Assembly: GCA_025175665.1 (NCBI GenBank)
Contig: JANKKI010000153.1
Span: forward strand, 1,302,001-1,366,000
DNA length: 64,000 nucleotides
From: Cinchona pubescens
Lineage: Eukaryota; Streptophyta; Magnoliopsida; Gentianales; Rubiaceae
Reading direction: 5' to 3'
Below, piece after piece: positions 1 through 11,245 of this stretch (the stretch's first letter is position 1; the number at the start of each line of letters is the position of its first letter). The notes beneath the pieces were generated by a model. That model saw nothing but the letters and a program-made list of their open reading frames with translations. It was not told the origin of the DNA and ran no database searches. Made by a program: the position numbers and the translations under genes.

Positions 1-2584
1 TGGAGGTATATATTGATGACATGGTGGTTAAAAGTCGAACATATGAGGAAACCCTGGAAGATCTCAGGGAAACATTTGAGACGTTAAGATCCATCCAAAT
101 GAGTCTGAATCCCAAAAAATGTACATTTGGGGTCCCCTCGGGAAAATTCTTGGGATTTATCGACTCTCACCGAGGAATAGAGGCGGTTGTCATAACCCTG
201 AAAAGGTGCAAGCCATCATTAATATGAAAACTCCCACCTCAGTGAAGGAGGTTCAAAGACTAACCGGTAGAATGGCGGCACTAAATCGATTCTTATCTAA
301 ATTAGCAGAAAGAGGCCTGCCATTCTTTCAAGTCATAAAGAAGATTGAGGGTTTTCAATGGACCGAAAAAGCTTCTAAAGCCTTTGAAGAGCTTAAAGAG
401 TACTTGGGCACTTTACCGAAGCTCGCTTCTCCACAAAAAGGTGAACCGCTATATCTGTATATCTCCATTGCCGAACCGGCAGTAAGCTCGGTTCTCTTGA
501 GGCAAGACGAACAGGGTAACCAGTGCCCTGTGTATTTCGTAAGTAAAGTACTTCAAGGTCCAGAGAAGAACTACATCCCTATTGAAAAGGCCGCCTTCTC
601 ATTGGTAGTGTCGGCTCGGAAGCTGAGGCCTTAATTTCATGGTCACAAAATAATAATTTTGACCAATCTTCCTTTGAAAAATATCTTGAACAAACCAGAT
701 GTTTCAGGCCGAATGCTAAAGTGGTCTGTAGAGCGGTTTGAGTTTGACATAGAATTCAGACCTCGGACCGTCACCGAGCTCAGGCTTTCGCTGATTTCAT
801 TGCAGAAAGCTGTGACATCGAAAAGGTTGATCTCATCCTGACAACCGATCCAGTAAAAGAACAAAAAATGAGGGAAGACCTTGCATGGGAGCTTCATGTT
901 GACGGAGCTTCGTATGAATCTGGAGCCGGGTCATGGATAATAATCCAATCTCCAGAGGGGGACTATCTCACTTATGCCCTCAGATTCGGATTCAAGGCAA
1001 CCAATAATGAAGCTGAGTATGAGACCCTTATCTGTGGGATGGAAATGGCCCATCAGATGGGTGCCCGAACCTTAAAGATTCATTCAAATTCTCAGCTTGT
1101 TGTGAATCAAAGCCTAGAAAATTACGAGGCTCGAGGCGTGATCTTACAGAAGTACCTAACCCAGGTCAAAAGCTGGATTGAAAAATTTTAAAAGTAGACA
1201 TCATCAAGATCTTGCTCGAACGAGAAATACACACGCCGATGCTCTGTCTAAACTAGCCTCGGCGATATATTCGCATTTAACGAAAGAGATTTTGGTAGAA
1301 CTGCGAGAACGCAGGTCGGTTGACATCTCCGAAAGAATCTCTTGTATCCAACCGGACCTCGGTTGGATGGAACCCCTGATAAGTTATTTGAAAAATGAGA
1401 AGCTCCCCGAGGACCATGCCGAAGCTAGAAAGGTCAAATACCAAGCCACCAAATATACACTTATTAATGGAATCTTATATAAAAGGCATATCGTGCCCCT
1501 TGTTGAGGTGCCTCACTCCATCCGAAGCTAACTATATTCTACGCAAGGTACACGAGAGCATATGCGGGAGTCACATCGGTCCTCGGAGTTTAGCTCGCAA
1601 AGTCTTGCTAGCTGAGTACTACTGTCCAACCTTACATTCGAATGCAGATACTTTGGTTCGGGCGTGTCATTAGTGTAAAGTACATGCCCCAATACCACGG
1701 AGACCCGGCTCAGATAATGGTACCTATTCAAAGCCCGTAGCCGTTTATCCAGTGGGAAATTGACATTTTGGGCCCACTCCCCCAAGGGATAGGCAAGCTT
1801 GAGTTTTTAGTAGTAGCGGTTGACTACTTCACTAAATGGATCGAGGCCGAGCCCCTAGCGTCAATCTCTGGAAAAGCTGTAGAGAAATTCTTTTGGAAAA
1901 GCATTGTCTGTCGATTCGGTATCCCTACGGTACTTATTTCCGATAATGAAAAACAATTTGAAGGAGAACCTTTCAAGAGCTTCACCTCGGTCGCTCATCC
2001 TCAAGCAAACGGACAGACTGAAGTATGCAACCGAACCTTGTTGGCAGGACTCAAGACTAGACTTGAAAGAGCCAAGGGTACTTGGGTTGAGGAATTGCCC
2101 AGTGTCCTCTGGGCATACCGGACCACACCTCGAACGGCTAACAGAAATACTCCGTTCAGTTTAATCTACAGGTCCGAAGCTGTTATCCCTGCCGAGATGG
2201 ACTACCTTCGGCTCGAGTATCCTTCAGTAGATGTGTATAAGAGACCTGGAACTAAATGATGAGGCTCTGCGAGCTAACCTTGACTTACTTGAGGAAAAGA
2301 GGTTAGATGCATCCATCCGGGAAACCAAATACAAGCAAGTCAGGGCTAAACACTACAACGCTAAAGTAAAACATCACTACCTTCGGCCCGGAGACTTAGT
2401 ACTTCGGAAGAATGAAGCCAGTCGTGTAGAGGGGACAAAGAAGTTAGATCCGAACTGGGAAGGACCCTATCGTGTAATAGAAGCTCACACCTTGGGCTAT
2501 TACAAGTTAGTTGATATGAAAGGGAATCCTATACCCAGAATGTGGAATATAGTAAATTTGAAAAAATATTATCAAGGAATATAA
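1..2584 (+). pseudogene. Ty3/gypsy (Tat-type) pol remnant: RT end, RNase H, second RNase H, integrase
   Basis: Decayed retrotransposon polyprotein, entering from the left edge. It opens in the RT palm (YIDDMVVKS, 9-35), then the RT thumb and gypsy RNase H (119-~830). A second RNase H module follows (WELHVDGASYESGAGS from ~886, with NNEAEYE and ADALSKLAS). After it come a degenerate HHCC zinc region (~1520-1680), the integrase core (VVAVDYFTKWIEAEPL, LISDNEKQF, HPQANGQTE) and the integrase C-terminus (GDLVLRKNEAS...WEGPYRV, to 2581). Two RNase H domains in tandem are a known mark of the Tat lineage of plant gypsy elements. Breaks: frameshifts near 190 and 770, a TAA at 632-634, a ~12-residue loss between the second integrase Asp block and HPQANG (~1980), and an adapter-derived interruption at 2228-2245. 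It is not functional as assembled. Confidence 0.93.
2228..2245 (+). other. Nextera mosaic-end adapter remnant inside integrase
   Basis: 18 nt match the mate-pair junction adapter (TAGATGTGTATAAGAGAC). It sits exactly where the integrase reading frame changes: one frame ends in ...YPSVDVYKRP, the next opens with MCIRDLELNDEALR. MCIRD is the usual translation of this adapter. This is a sequencing artefact rather than a biological frameshift. Confidence 0.9.
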
Positions 2585-2605
2585 CAAAAAGTCCCTTCTC
2601 AAATG

Positions 2606-3440
2606 TCAGATGTTCCAACTGCTCCAACCCTAAGAGTTTCGGATCCAGTTGAACAAAAAACCAAATGATTGAGGGCCGAGGCTTAGCAGTCCCCCCTCAA
2701 GGGCCGAGGCTTAGCAGCCCCCCAAGCAAAACAAAGCCGCGCCACTGGATGACCCTCAGAGGTTCGGACAAGGCACTGTCAGATGTTCCAACTGCTCCAA
2801 CTCTAAGAGTTTCGGATCCAGTTGAACAAAAAAGCAAATGATTGAGGGCCGAAGCTTAGCAGTCCCCCCTCAAGGGCCGAGGCTTAGCAGCCCCCCCAAG
2901 CAAAACAAAGCCGCGCCAACCCTTAGAGGTTCAGACAAGGCACAGTCAGATGTTCCAACTGCTCCAACTCTAAGAGTTTCGGATCAAGTTGAACAAAAAA
3001 GCAAATGATTGAGGATCGAGGCTTCGCAACCCCTCCTCAAGGGATTGAGGTTTAGCAGCTCCCCAAGCAAAACAAAGCCGCGCCAACCCTCGAGGTTCTG
3101 ACAAGGCATAGTCAGATGTTCCAACTGTTCCAACTCTAAGAGTTTCGGACCAGTTGAACAAAAAAGCAAATGATTGAGGGCCGAGGCTTAGCAGTCTCTC
3201 CTCAAGGGCCGAGGCTTAGCAGCTCCCCAAGCAAAACAAAGCCGTGCCAACCCTCAGAGGTTCGGACAAGGCACAGTCAGATGTTCCAACTGTTCCAACT
3301 CTAAGAGTTTCGGATCCAGTTGAACAAAAAAGTAAATGATTGAGGGCGGAGGCTTAGCAGTCTCCCCTCAAGGGCCAAGGCTTAGTAGTCCCCCAAGCTC
3401 AAACAAAGGTGCACCTACCTTCAGAGGTTCGGTCAAGCTC
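2606..3440 (+). repeat. Tandem array, five ~165-173 bp units, in the gypsy 3' untranslated region
   Basis: Units begin with TCAGATGTTCCAACTG at 2606, 2779, 2946, 3112 and 3277, giving periods of 173, 167, 166 and 165 bp. Each contains AAGAGTTTCGGATCCAGTTG, two copies of a GGGCCGAGGCTTAGCAG submotif (itself a ~33-bp internal repeat), CAAAACAAAGCCGCGCCAA, and a GGTTCGGACAAGGCA tail. A degenerate sixth start follows at ~3440. The array lies just after the pol stop. Tat-lineage elements are known for variable tandem repeats in this position, some of which have seeded satellite DNA. Confidence 0.93.
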
Positions 3441-3904
3441 AGAACAATTTTTAGCTATTCCAACCCTCAGGAGTTCGGAACAAAGTCTAATAAAAAGCAA
3501 CATGAAACTAAGCCATCCCCTCTATGCAAAATGAAATGGAAGGATTTCCAATCCGTAAAGGTTCTTGAGTGGCCTGCTGAAGCAAAACCTTACTCTTGGG
3601 ACTTTGAAGAGCTTGGCTCAAGTTTAATTACTAAGGCCAAAAACATTGGTCCTTTTGCCTCAGCCTAGAACGGTCCAAACCGTGCCTAAGCTCGAAATGA
3701 AAGCATTCCTTAGATAATTTTTTTTTATGTTGAAATGCTTAAACAGGGGAAGTTGTTTGCATACTTATATCATGAAACTCTGAGACACCCTGTTTTAAAT
3801 GCAGGAAGTAAAGAGATTGAAATGCAAGAAAAAAGTTAAGAACAAAGAATGCCGAGGCTCTTATCAAGAAGACAAAGTTATCTGAACTTAATCATTTCAT
3901 TAAA

Positions 3905-3990
3905 AAGTTCCTAACTATTACAGAAGAAGTTCCTAACTATTACAGAAGAAGTTTCTAACTATTACAGAAGAGGTTCTAAACAGCTACAGC
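3905..3990 (+). repeat. 22-bp tandem repeat, ~3.5 copies
   Basis: GTTCCTAACTATTACAGAAGAA recurs at 3907, 3929 and 3951 (last with one change), then a degenerate partial copy at ~3972. It lies between the pol-proximal array and the 3' end of the antisense gene. The rest of 3441-4020 shows only a short ORF (3336-3668) with no recognisable domain. Confidence 0.8.
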
Positions 3991-4023
3991 AAAATTACGT
4001 CAGCCTGAGCATCAAGTAGAAGG

Positions 4024-6480
4024 CTAGATGTTGGAAGTGGAAGCCTGGTTCGGGGGATCTGCCTCGACTTCGGGGTTCGGACCCTCGATCATCAGAGTCG
4101 CCCCAGAAGTTTCGAGAATTGGAGCAGGAGCTTTGAATTGGGCTTGAATATCATTGATGACCTCCTCGGTGACGGAAGCATCACACGGGAGCCCCTCGTA
4201 CAAAGCAGGGTTCTTCACCAAGTGGTCACAGGCGAGTGTGAACCCCATGGAGAAGACCTTCTTCGTAAACTCCTTCAGCATCCCATCTGCTTCAGCCGAG
4301 GCCACGCAATTGGTTCCTACCCTCGACCCGCAACTCCATTTATCGAGATGCGAGCTTCGTGTCGGCCAACTGAGCTTCTTCTTGAAGTCGAAGAACCCTT
4401 TCTCCAGATCGGTGACCTTTTTGTCTCGGTCGCCAATATCCACTTCGAGGGTTTTCTTCTCCAGCTCGGATTGCCGAAGCTTGTCTCTCACCGCGGTTAG
4501 CTCTTCCTTCCACTCGTCATATTTCTTGCCCGCCTCGATGTTGCATTTCATTTCATTGGCGTCCACGGCCTCCTTCACTGCCTGAGTCACGTTGGATTCG
4601 CATGGGCTATCTCTTGCTTCATAGAGTTAAAGGTCGAGTTGAAGGAGGCCTCCCGATCTGCGTTGACGGGCAAAATTGTAATTGCCTGCAAGCAAAGGAA
4701 AAATGATTAGTTCCGTGAGTTGAAGTATGAGGTGCAAAAGATTGAAAATGCATAAAGGGAAAGATAGTCTTACATTCATCAGGCTGACGTGAAGTTCGTC
4801 TAGCCTCTGTAATTTCAGGGGTGAGCCTTTTGACATAGGCCACGTCCCGAGGAAGAGCCATCATTTTTGCTTGTTCCCGAGCCACCCTCAGAAATTGAGC
4901 CCGATCATTAACATCGATCGGGGGGTGGGTCGGAGATCAGAACTCCCCGAGGTAGAAGGAACTGGCAGAGGGTCAATAGATAGCCGACCCCAGGGCACAT
5001 CCTGTGACCCAGCAGATTTCCTCTCCTTCTCGGGAGTGTACTTCCTAACACCTGAAAAACCTAAGTGTTAACTCACAACACTGAAGAAGGGTTATGGAAT
5101 GGGAGCAAATGAGGTCCAGTTGTGCTTACCGTATGAGGTGATGAGTTGTTTGGATAAGAGGGCGTTGCCCCAGCCAGTCCCCGTGGTCCGAACCCTCGCC
5201 ACTAGAATATGAGACCTCGGGGGCGAGGACGAGGAAGAGACGGTCATAGCGGAAGGACCCTCCCTAAGGCTAGCAGCCTCCCTTGTCCTTTTCCTTGTAA
5301 CCCGAATTGGCTCGGGTTCGGTAGGGCGGATGGCTAGAGTTGGCACTCTACTTCACCGGCTTGCCTCTCCGGGGAACTGGCATCCCCTGTTCGGTTCAGG
5401 GTTGCAGAGGTTGAAGGTGCGGCCTCAGCACTCCCTGAGGGGTGTTGATGGTCGCTGAGGAGGACCCACTTGTCGAGGAGGAGGGTTGGTTCGAAGTACC
5501 CGCATCGGTCGCCGGTGTGGCGGACACCTGTCCCCTAAGAAATGCTCCATGCTCTGCATAAGATGAAGGGTCAGCACATATAAAAAGAAATAATAAAAAA
5601 AATGATGAGAGGAGTGAAAATGACAAGGACCTTGTTGAGGGTCGTAATTTGGCGGGATGTCATGAGAAGGAAAGAGTCCTGCCCAGGCCAGAATGTTGTT
5701 TGAAAGGATGGCCGGTTGGTTATTGAAGTTTATTCGGAGGTTCGACTCAACGAGCCTCTGGGCATGAAGAGAGTCCGGTGGAGAGGCGTTCTTGGTTTTT
5801 AAGTTTTCTTTTATAAGGTTCCAAGGACCCCGGGGTATCGGAGGGTCGAGGTACCGAATATAAAAAAATGACTTTTTCCAATCATGAATAGAATATGGGT
5901 TACCTGAAGTGAGCTGTCTGCCCGCAGTTCGGGGGGAGATGTAAAAAAATCCCTTTGTAGGGGATAATTTCAACATCATCCTAAATGTGTCTAAAGAAGG
6001 GGGAATATTGTGTAATCTACATAAGAATGTGAAGCCAGCAATGACCCGAAGTGCGTTTGGGGTCAGCTGGGATATGCTGATATCCCAGTGGTTTGAAAGG
6101 TTAACTAAGAGAGGGGCTATGGGGAGCCTCAGTCCCACCTCGAGTTGTTCCTGGTAGACCGTTAGGTAACCAGGTGGAGGCAAATGGCCTCGGTCCTCGG
6201 GGGTCGGGAGCCTGATGTGCACGTTCCTCGAAAACGGCACCGATCCCTAAGGATTTTGATAAGAGAGCTCAATCATTTACTTTATATTTTGAGTTTGAAG
6301 GTTAGGGTGGTCGTTTTGTGGAGGTTCGAAAAAGAGCGGATCGGGAAGAAAGTTCAAAGGCACTGCTGCCAGAAATGCGTTCGTCGACAGGATTTAACAT
6401 CCTGTCAACGGCGTCTACCGGAGAAGGAGGAACTCATCTAGGTGTGTAATGAGAAAGGTCTTAGTGAACGTACCGGCCAT
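4024..6480 (-). CDS. Antisense accessory gene of the Tat element; Transposase_28-like ('putative gypsy type transposon') domain plus coiled coil
   Basis: Read right to left on the minus strand. A possible start is ATG at 6480-6478 (MAGTFTK), but the stretch to ~6250 has stops; the clean frame starts at 6240 (MPFSRNVHIRLPTPEDRG). Residues ~1-200 resemble the plant Transposase_28 family: GYLTVYQEQLEVGLRLP, ISQLTPNALRVIAGF, an aromatic FFYISPRTAGRQL block. A Ser/Pro-rich linker follows, and a charged coiled coil encoded at 4590-4024 (KKYDEWKEELTAVRDKLRQS...). Plausible introns exist at ~5626-5556 (acceptor CTTATGCAG), before ~5064 (TTTTTCAG) and ~4772-4690 (donor GTAAGA, acceptor CTTGCAG), so it looks like a spliced gene. 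Its 3' end faces the pol 3' end. Antisense ORFs between pol and the 3' LTR are known in Tat-type elements; the molecular function is unknown. Frame breaks make activity doubtful. Confidence 0.72.
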
Positions 6481-6840
6481 AGTTTTCAGTTTTGAGAGGG
6501 TGTGGGTGTTTTAAGAAAATAGCTCCTAGTGGTGTCCGGTGGTGGCGTAGATCGGCAGTCGGAAACCAGCAGCGGTGATACGGCAGAGGGTAAAGGAAGA
6601 GGAAATTGTGTAAGTCACTGGGGGATGACCGTAGAAAGGGAAAAGGAGGGAGTGTAAGGTTATGGGAAAAATAGAGTAAAAGGGGGCGAGAGGAAGGTGA
6701 GTAAGAAGAAGAAAAGAGATTTGGGGGTGAATGGGGGTATAAATAGGAGAAGTTTCATCCAGAAGGTTCTGTGTTTCTGGGGGGAAGAAATTGATGGTTT
6801 CGAAATAAAAAAAAGGCTGCAGGAGGGGAAAGGCGAGGCG

Positions 6841-7010
6841 TTTTGGCGTGAAAATCGAGATGTGGTACTGACGTTGTACGCGTAGAACGAGGCACCTTTT
6901 GGCGTGAAAATCGAGACGTGGTACTGACGTTGCGGCGCATAGAACAAGGCATTTTGGCGTGAAAATCGGGACGTGGTACCGGCGTTATTGCGCGTAAAAC
7001 GAGGCATTTT
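6841..7010 (+). repeat. Three direct repeats of ~55 bp
   Basis: TTTTGGCGTGAAAATCGAGA begins at 6841, 6897 and 6952 (periods 56 and 55), each followed by GTGGTACTGACGTT and a CGCGTAGAACGAGGCA-like tail. They lie upstream (minus sense) of the antisense gene and just inside or before the presumed 3' LTR. The unit is GC-richer than its surroundings and could hold promoter elements for either strand. Confidence 0.85.
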
Positions 7011-7432
7011 GCAGCAAAATATGAGCGAATAATGCAGAGCAATAAATGTGAAGTCAGTGCATGGGGACTCAATGAAAACGTCACCCTTGAGAGTTAATGC
7101 TACAGTTACAAATTGCCGAGAACCCAAGGATCGTTGTGACCTCGGATCGGCAGAGGTTGTAGAATTGTTCCGAAGGTTTTCATCTCGGATCGGTATAATA
7201 CTCTTGCTTCTGGTCTTCGGTGGGGACTACGAACAGTCATTTTCGGCTCGCTCCCTCTCCACTAGGCTCGATACCAAGCCGAGGGCACTAATGATGATGT
7301 GGATTTGTAACACACATAGCTTCTTACCTAGATTGTTCTAGAAGTGCCTACGTGGCAGCCTCATTAAGGGCAATTATGTAATTCAGCTTTAGCTGAGCTA
7401 GCGATAGAAATAGCCTTAAGCCTCCCCTTATC

Positions 7433-7440
7433 TATAAATA
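7433..7440 (+). promoter_or_regulatory. LTR-type TATA box of the gypsy element
   Basis: TATAAATA lies in CTTATCTATAAATAAGGGGC, about 30 bp before a likely transcript start. A pyrimidine-rich leader follows (TTTCTCTCTCCTTCTAG, ~7530). This is the expected layout of a U3/R boundary, so the 3' LTR probably ends near 7600. The LTR's left edge and TG...CA termini could not be fixed because the second LTR is outside the window. A second TATAAATA at ~6739 could serve the antisense gene in either orientation. Nothing recognisable lies at 7600-8015. Confidence 0.55.
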
Positions 7441-8015
7441 AGGGGCTTGAGTGCTACTAAAAAGGGACAACTCATAATTCAATCCCCAATTCAGATACTC
7501 AAACACACTCTTGCAACTCGGATATTCCACTTTCTCTCTCCTTCTAGAATCTATTTCTAGCTTCATCAATTACTTTGAAGATTATCGTTAAAGGGTATGT
7601 AACTTGCTTAAACCACAATAAGGTCATTTTGATTTCCCCAAAAAAAAAAGGTCATTTTCATTACCCAAAATTTTATAGGAAAAAACAAGAGCAAATAGGA
7701 GACAAAAAAAGTCAAAAAATGTTAGGAACACTGGATCCGAAATACCTTTCGTTTCAAATTCAGAGTAGCCAACCAAGTGCTCCTAGACAGTTTAAGGGAG
7801 ATTAAACGTGACCTGAGGCCCAAAAGGATTTAGTGCAATTTCCTGCTAAGATATGTATAATCATCTTTTGACTAAAGAATTTCCATGGACTAATTCTTCA
7901 ATCCACTTTAAGTAGGTTTTCTATCGTTGAAATTAGATGAATGTTCGAATGAAGTTAATAAATCTCTAAAATGGATAGAATAAAATCTCCGAATTGATCC
8001 TTCCTTTAGGATTTT

Positions 8016-8188
8016 TCAAAGTTCCAGATTTCCTTTTTTGTAATTTAGCAGGAATAAGATATAATTTGTTTAGTTAAGCAGATATCTATTCTATATAATA
8101 AATTCAAAGTTCCAGATTTCCTTTTTTGTAATTTAGCAGGAATAAGATATAATTTTAGTTAAGCAGATATCTATTCTATATAATAAAG
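8016..8188 (+). repeat. Tandem duplication, 88 bp then 85 bp
   Basis: TCAAAGTTCCAGATTTCC... starts at 8016 and again at 8104; the second copy lacks 3 bp (ATAATTTTAGTTAAG instead of ATAATTTGTTTAGTTAAG). Each copy ends in ATCTATTCTATATAATAAA, which resembles the 5' end of the Helitron-like element at 60318. Near-identity implies a recent duplication or an assembly repeat. Confidence 0.92.
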
Positions 8189-8540
8189 GGAGAGGAGAGA
8201 ATTTGGTATCCGTCATTATTTAAAATTCCCTTTTTACCTTTTTTTCATATAAGTAACTACCCAATACCGATAACTTCCTTCCTACCCTCAATCCTCAAAT
8301 ATCTATATTATTACTTTTATAATTTTTTGTTAACATTTCTACTACCTATTATTTTTCTTTTAAAAATCTGTGCAAATTTTTTAAAAATCACACTTATAAT
8401 GTATGTCTTTCCCACCAATATAAATAAGATAAAGGGTAATGGGCCTAATGATTTTGGGACGCAACAAATCGGGCCTAACTCAGTTAATTGATATGCTATC
8501 CACAAATTTTTTTTAAAAATAAATAAATAAATAAGATATT

Positions 8541-8612
8541 TTGCTTCTCCGGGACTTGAACCGGGGCAATCAGGTGAGTGCCAAGTATCCTAACCACCTA
8601 GACTACAACAGA
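8541..8612 (-). pseudogene. tRNA-Glu-like pseudogene (72 nt)
   Basis: On the minus strand the 72 nt have the length and order of a plant tRNA-Glu: TGTAGTCTAGGTGGTTAGGATAC at the A-box/D-arm position (shown here as two halves TGTAGTCTAGG and TGGTTAGGATAC), a loop with CTC at the anticodon position, and GGTTCAAGTCCC (B box). The acceptor 3' strand no longer pairs with TCTGTTG, position 33 is A instead of T, and the anticodon stem holds one mismatch and two wobbles. It is therefore not a working tRNA. It could be a dead tRNA gene or the head of a tRNA-derived SINE whose body would lie at lower coordinates. Confidence 0.75.
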
Positions 8613-9043
8613 GTACATTTTGTTTGTGAAAACACTCTTATATATAAAGTAAAATCAGTATTGAAATCTTTCACATAATACTGTGGTTAACTTTGGTAAG
8701 ATAGGCAAATTCTGTATTTATGTTGAAGAAATTATTACGTCTTAAAGAGTTAAAAAAATATAATATTATTTGTTTTAAAATATTATATTATATAAGTTTT
8801 TCAAATTAATGGAATAATTTCATCAATGAAATTATAAAATTTTCCTTAATTATGTTGAAAATTTGCTTGCCAATGATCGAAAACTGGGCTTGAAGTACTA
8901 GTTTATTTTTCAGACACGAGGAGTCTAGCTCAATTTTTACAATCACCTAGGGGTCAATTGGGGCAAGTCCAAAACGACCAAACCCAAATAAAAAATGACT
9001 AAAGTTCCCAAGTCTTAATGTCTTATACTACCTCGAAAAAATC

Positions 9044-9187
9044 TTGTGTGAACCGGATTTATGATATAGTTCCATAAACTCTTTGATTCACAAACTTTCA
9101 CATCACTCTTTTGAAATATGTGAAGTGATGTAAAAGTTTGTGGACCAAAAGATTTATGACACTACACCATGAATCAAATTCACACAA
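9044..9187. mobile_element. Fold-back MITE-like inverted repeat (144 bp)
   Basis: Two ~65-bp arms are imperfect reverse complements around a short centre at ~9112-9118. The left arm begins TTGTGTGAACCGGATTTATG and includes TTCACAAACTTTCACATCAC; the right arm ends in AAATTCACACAA. The whole can fold into one hairpin, as small RNA-generating MITEs do. No convincing target-site duplication was seen. Confidence 0.7.
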
Positions 9188-9370
9188 AAATTTCCCTACT
9201 CATGACACAAGAATTTCCCTACTACCTCTATGGTCTAACGAGGAAGTTTAGTGCACAAGACAAAACCTTACTTGAAAAGATTCCAAAGCATAGCATGGAA
9301 ATTTCTCAAGAACTTAATCTTGAATAGTCTTCCTAAGCCTCGGTTCTCAAATTGCAGTTGGGAATAACTC

Positions 9371-9622
9371 GTCAGAAAAAAAGCTTCCAAACTCTCAAAC
9401 TACTGCAACCCTTTTTACCGAACACAGTACCTTTATTTTTTACTTCATAAAAAAAAGGACCTTTCGTGTCAAAAAAAAAGCTTCCAAACTCTCAAATTAC
9501 TGCAAGCCTTTTTACCAAATACAGTACCTTTATTTTTTAAAAAAAGAACCTTTCGTGTCAAAAAAAAAAAAAAAGCTACCAAACTCTCAAATTTCTGCAA
9601 GCCTTTTTACCAAATATTGAGA
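9371..9622 (+). repeat. ~90-97 bp tandem repeat, 2.7 copies
   Basis: Units start at 9371, 9468 and 9557 with GTC + poly(A) + GCTTCCAAACTCTCAAA, then CTGCAAGCCTTTTTACCAAA and ACAGTACCTTTATTTTTT, ending ACCTTTCGT. The poly(A) tract lengthens with each copy, and the last copy is partial. Confidence 0.88.
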
Positions 9623-11220
9623 AGCTTCCTCCCCCTCTCTCTAACTCCAAGCTTCGATAGTGTTTTCATTCTACTTTAGTGAAGACCTTTTTAGCTTCTT
9701 TCTTTGGAAATAATAAAATCAGACGTAGGACATTCAAACTACTTGCGAACCACCCCTCTTCAAATTTCCATTTCCAACTCCATTGAAAAAGAAAGAAAGA
9801 AAAAAATATGGATGATTCCCAAAACAGAGCAATTCAATCTTTAGGAAAACAACCAAATTATTTACCTTCCAAATTCTTGAAAACTGAAACCGTATAACAG
9901 CTAATCATTCTATATATATAAAAAAAAAGGACAACAGCAGCCTTTGAAATCTCGTAGTTTGGAAGGGTCCCTAGCTTCCTTAAGCAAAAGAAGGCACAAC
10001 TGCAATTCCCATAAAGCTATGGGTATCTTAATTCTCTTTGCTCCGAAGCTGATTTTTTTTTTTTAATGAATTTGTTAGATAATTGAATGATAATGCTGAC
10101 AATAACACTTGCTTTTATTTTTGTGGGTTTTTTTTTTTTTTTTCCGACGTGACTTTCTTTTTTAGCTTTATTAAATCCTGAACTTGTTCTCAATCTGGAA
10201 AGGAAGTCTTACTCGACATGAATTTGTGTCCCAACTTAATAATGTTCATCGCCTTTTAGCTTTCGGCCATCGACTTTCTTCTTTTGACTCTCGTAAGGCT
10301 TTCAGGTTTTCTCCAATTCTCCAAAGATGCTTACTCAATGCCAAAAAGAACTCAACCAATGGCCTTCATCCTTCTAAAACGGCCACAATCTTCAGATTTT
10401 GTACACTACTGTAATTCTCTGTCACGCGATATCATCACAGCCTCGAAAATACATTAATTCTGATGAGTTCTTGTTATGCATGTCTTCAATATCTCTTTCA
10501 GAAGATTGCCAAGGTAATATAAACCTTCCAAATCACAATTTTAACAAGATCTGATTTTTTGGTAATGCAGTTGCGGTTCCTTGAACTACTGTCCTTGTGA
10601 AACCTACTAAACCTCAATTGACACAAAAAGAAACTACCACTGGCTTCGATTTCTGCCCCCATTGAACTCATTTTACTTTGAATCTTCTTCATGTGATTGC
10701 TTCTGTAATGAATCTTCGGCTTTGAATCCTCTTGGATCTTGTAAATGGGACTAACACTGTACCGGTGTTCCACTTTTAATCCACCATTGCTGTTATATGC
10801 AATTTTGCCACAACGTTGCTGCACAAGACACGATGTTTCATCTTCCAGCGTGGCTAGTGCAAATTTACGAAAGCAGTGATTGCCCCTCCTTTATTTTTTA
10901 CAAGCAAAGTGCATGTGCTGTGACTCATGGTCGTGGTGAAAGAACAAAGTACCAACAAGTTTTTGCTTCTCCGTGCTAGTCACACCAATTTGGACAATCT
11001 GTTTGGGATGCTTCATCTTCTAATTTTGGTGAAACCTCTTACAAGTCATGCTTCTAGGAGTAGGTTGAAGATGTTCTCTCAAGATCCAGAAAAAGTGCTT
11101 TTAGATGTCAAGATCCATGATGTCATCCATGCATCCTTGTTCACGTATGACTATTGTAGAGAAATTTTTACAACTATACTTGTTTTGAAAATCGTTCTTT
11201 TTTTATGTCAATTGAAAATG
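9623..11220. other. Non-coding stretch, no recognised gene
   Basis: AT-rich, with homopolymer T runs at ~10054-10064 and 10130-10143. Short open frames (10184-10414, 10927-11259 plus; 10498-10824 minus) show no known domain or codon pattern I can support. Confidence 0.5.
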
Positions 11221-11245
11221 GGATATCCGGCACGAGAAGGGGGAA

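Noticed and set aside
643..897. 84-codon minus-strand frame over the gypsy RNase H region
   Set aside because: It is the antisense shadow of the pol domains and has no independent support.
4138..4585. Plus-strand frames of 120 and 143 codons
   Set aside because: They mirror the minus-strand coiled-coil exon; the coding signal and homology are on the minus strand.
8170..8901. Full Helitron ending at CTAGT near 8898
   Set aside because: No hairpin precedes that CTAGT, so the 3' end could not be supported.
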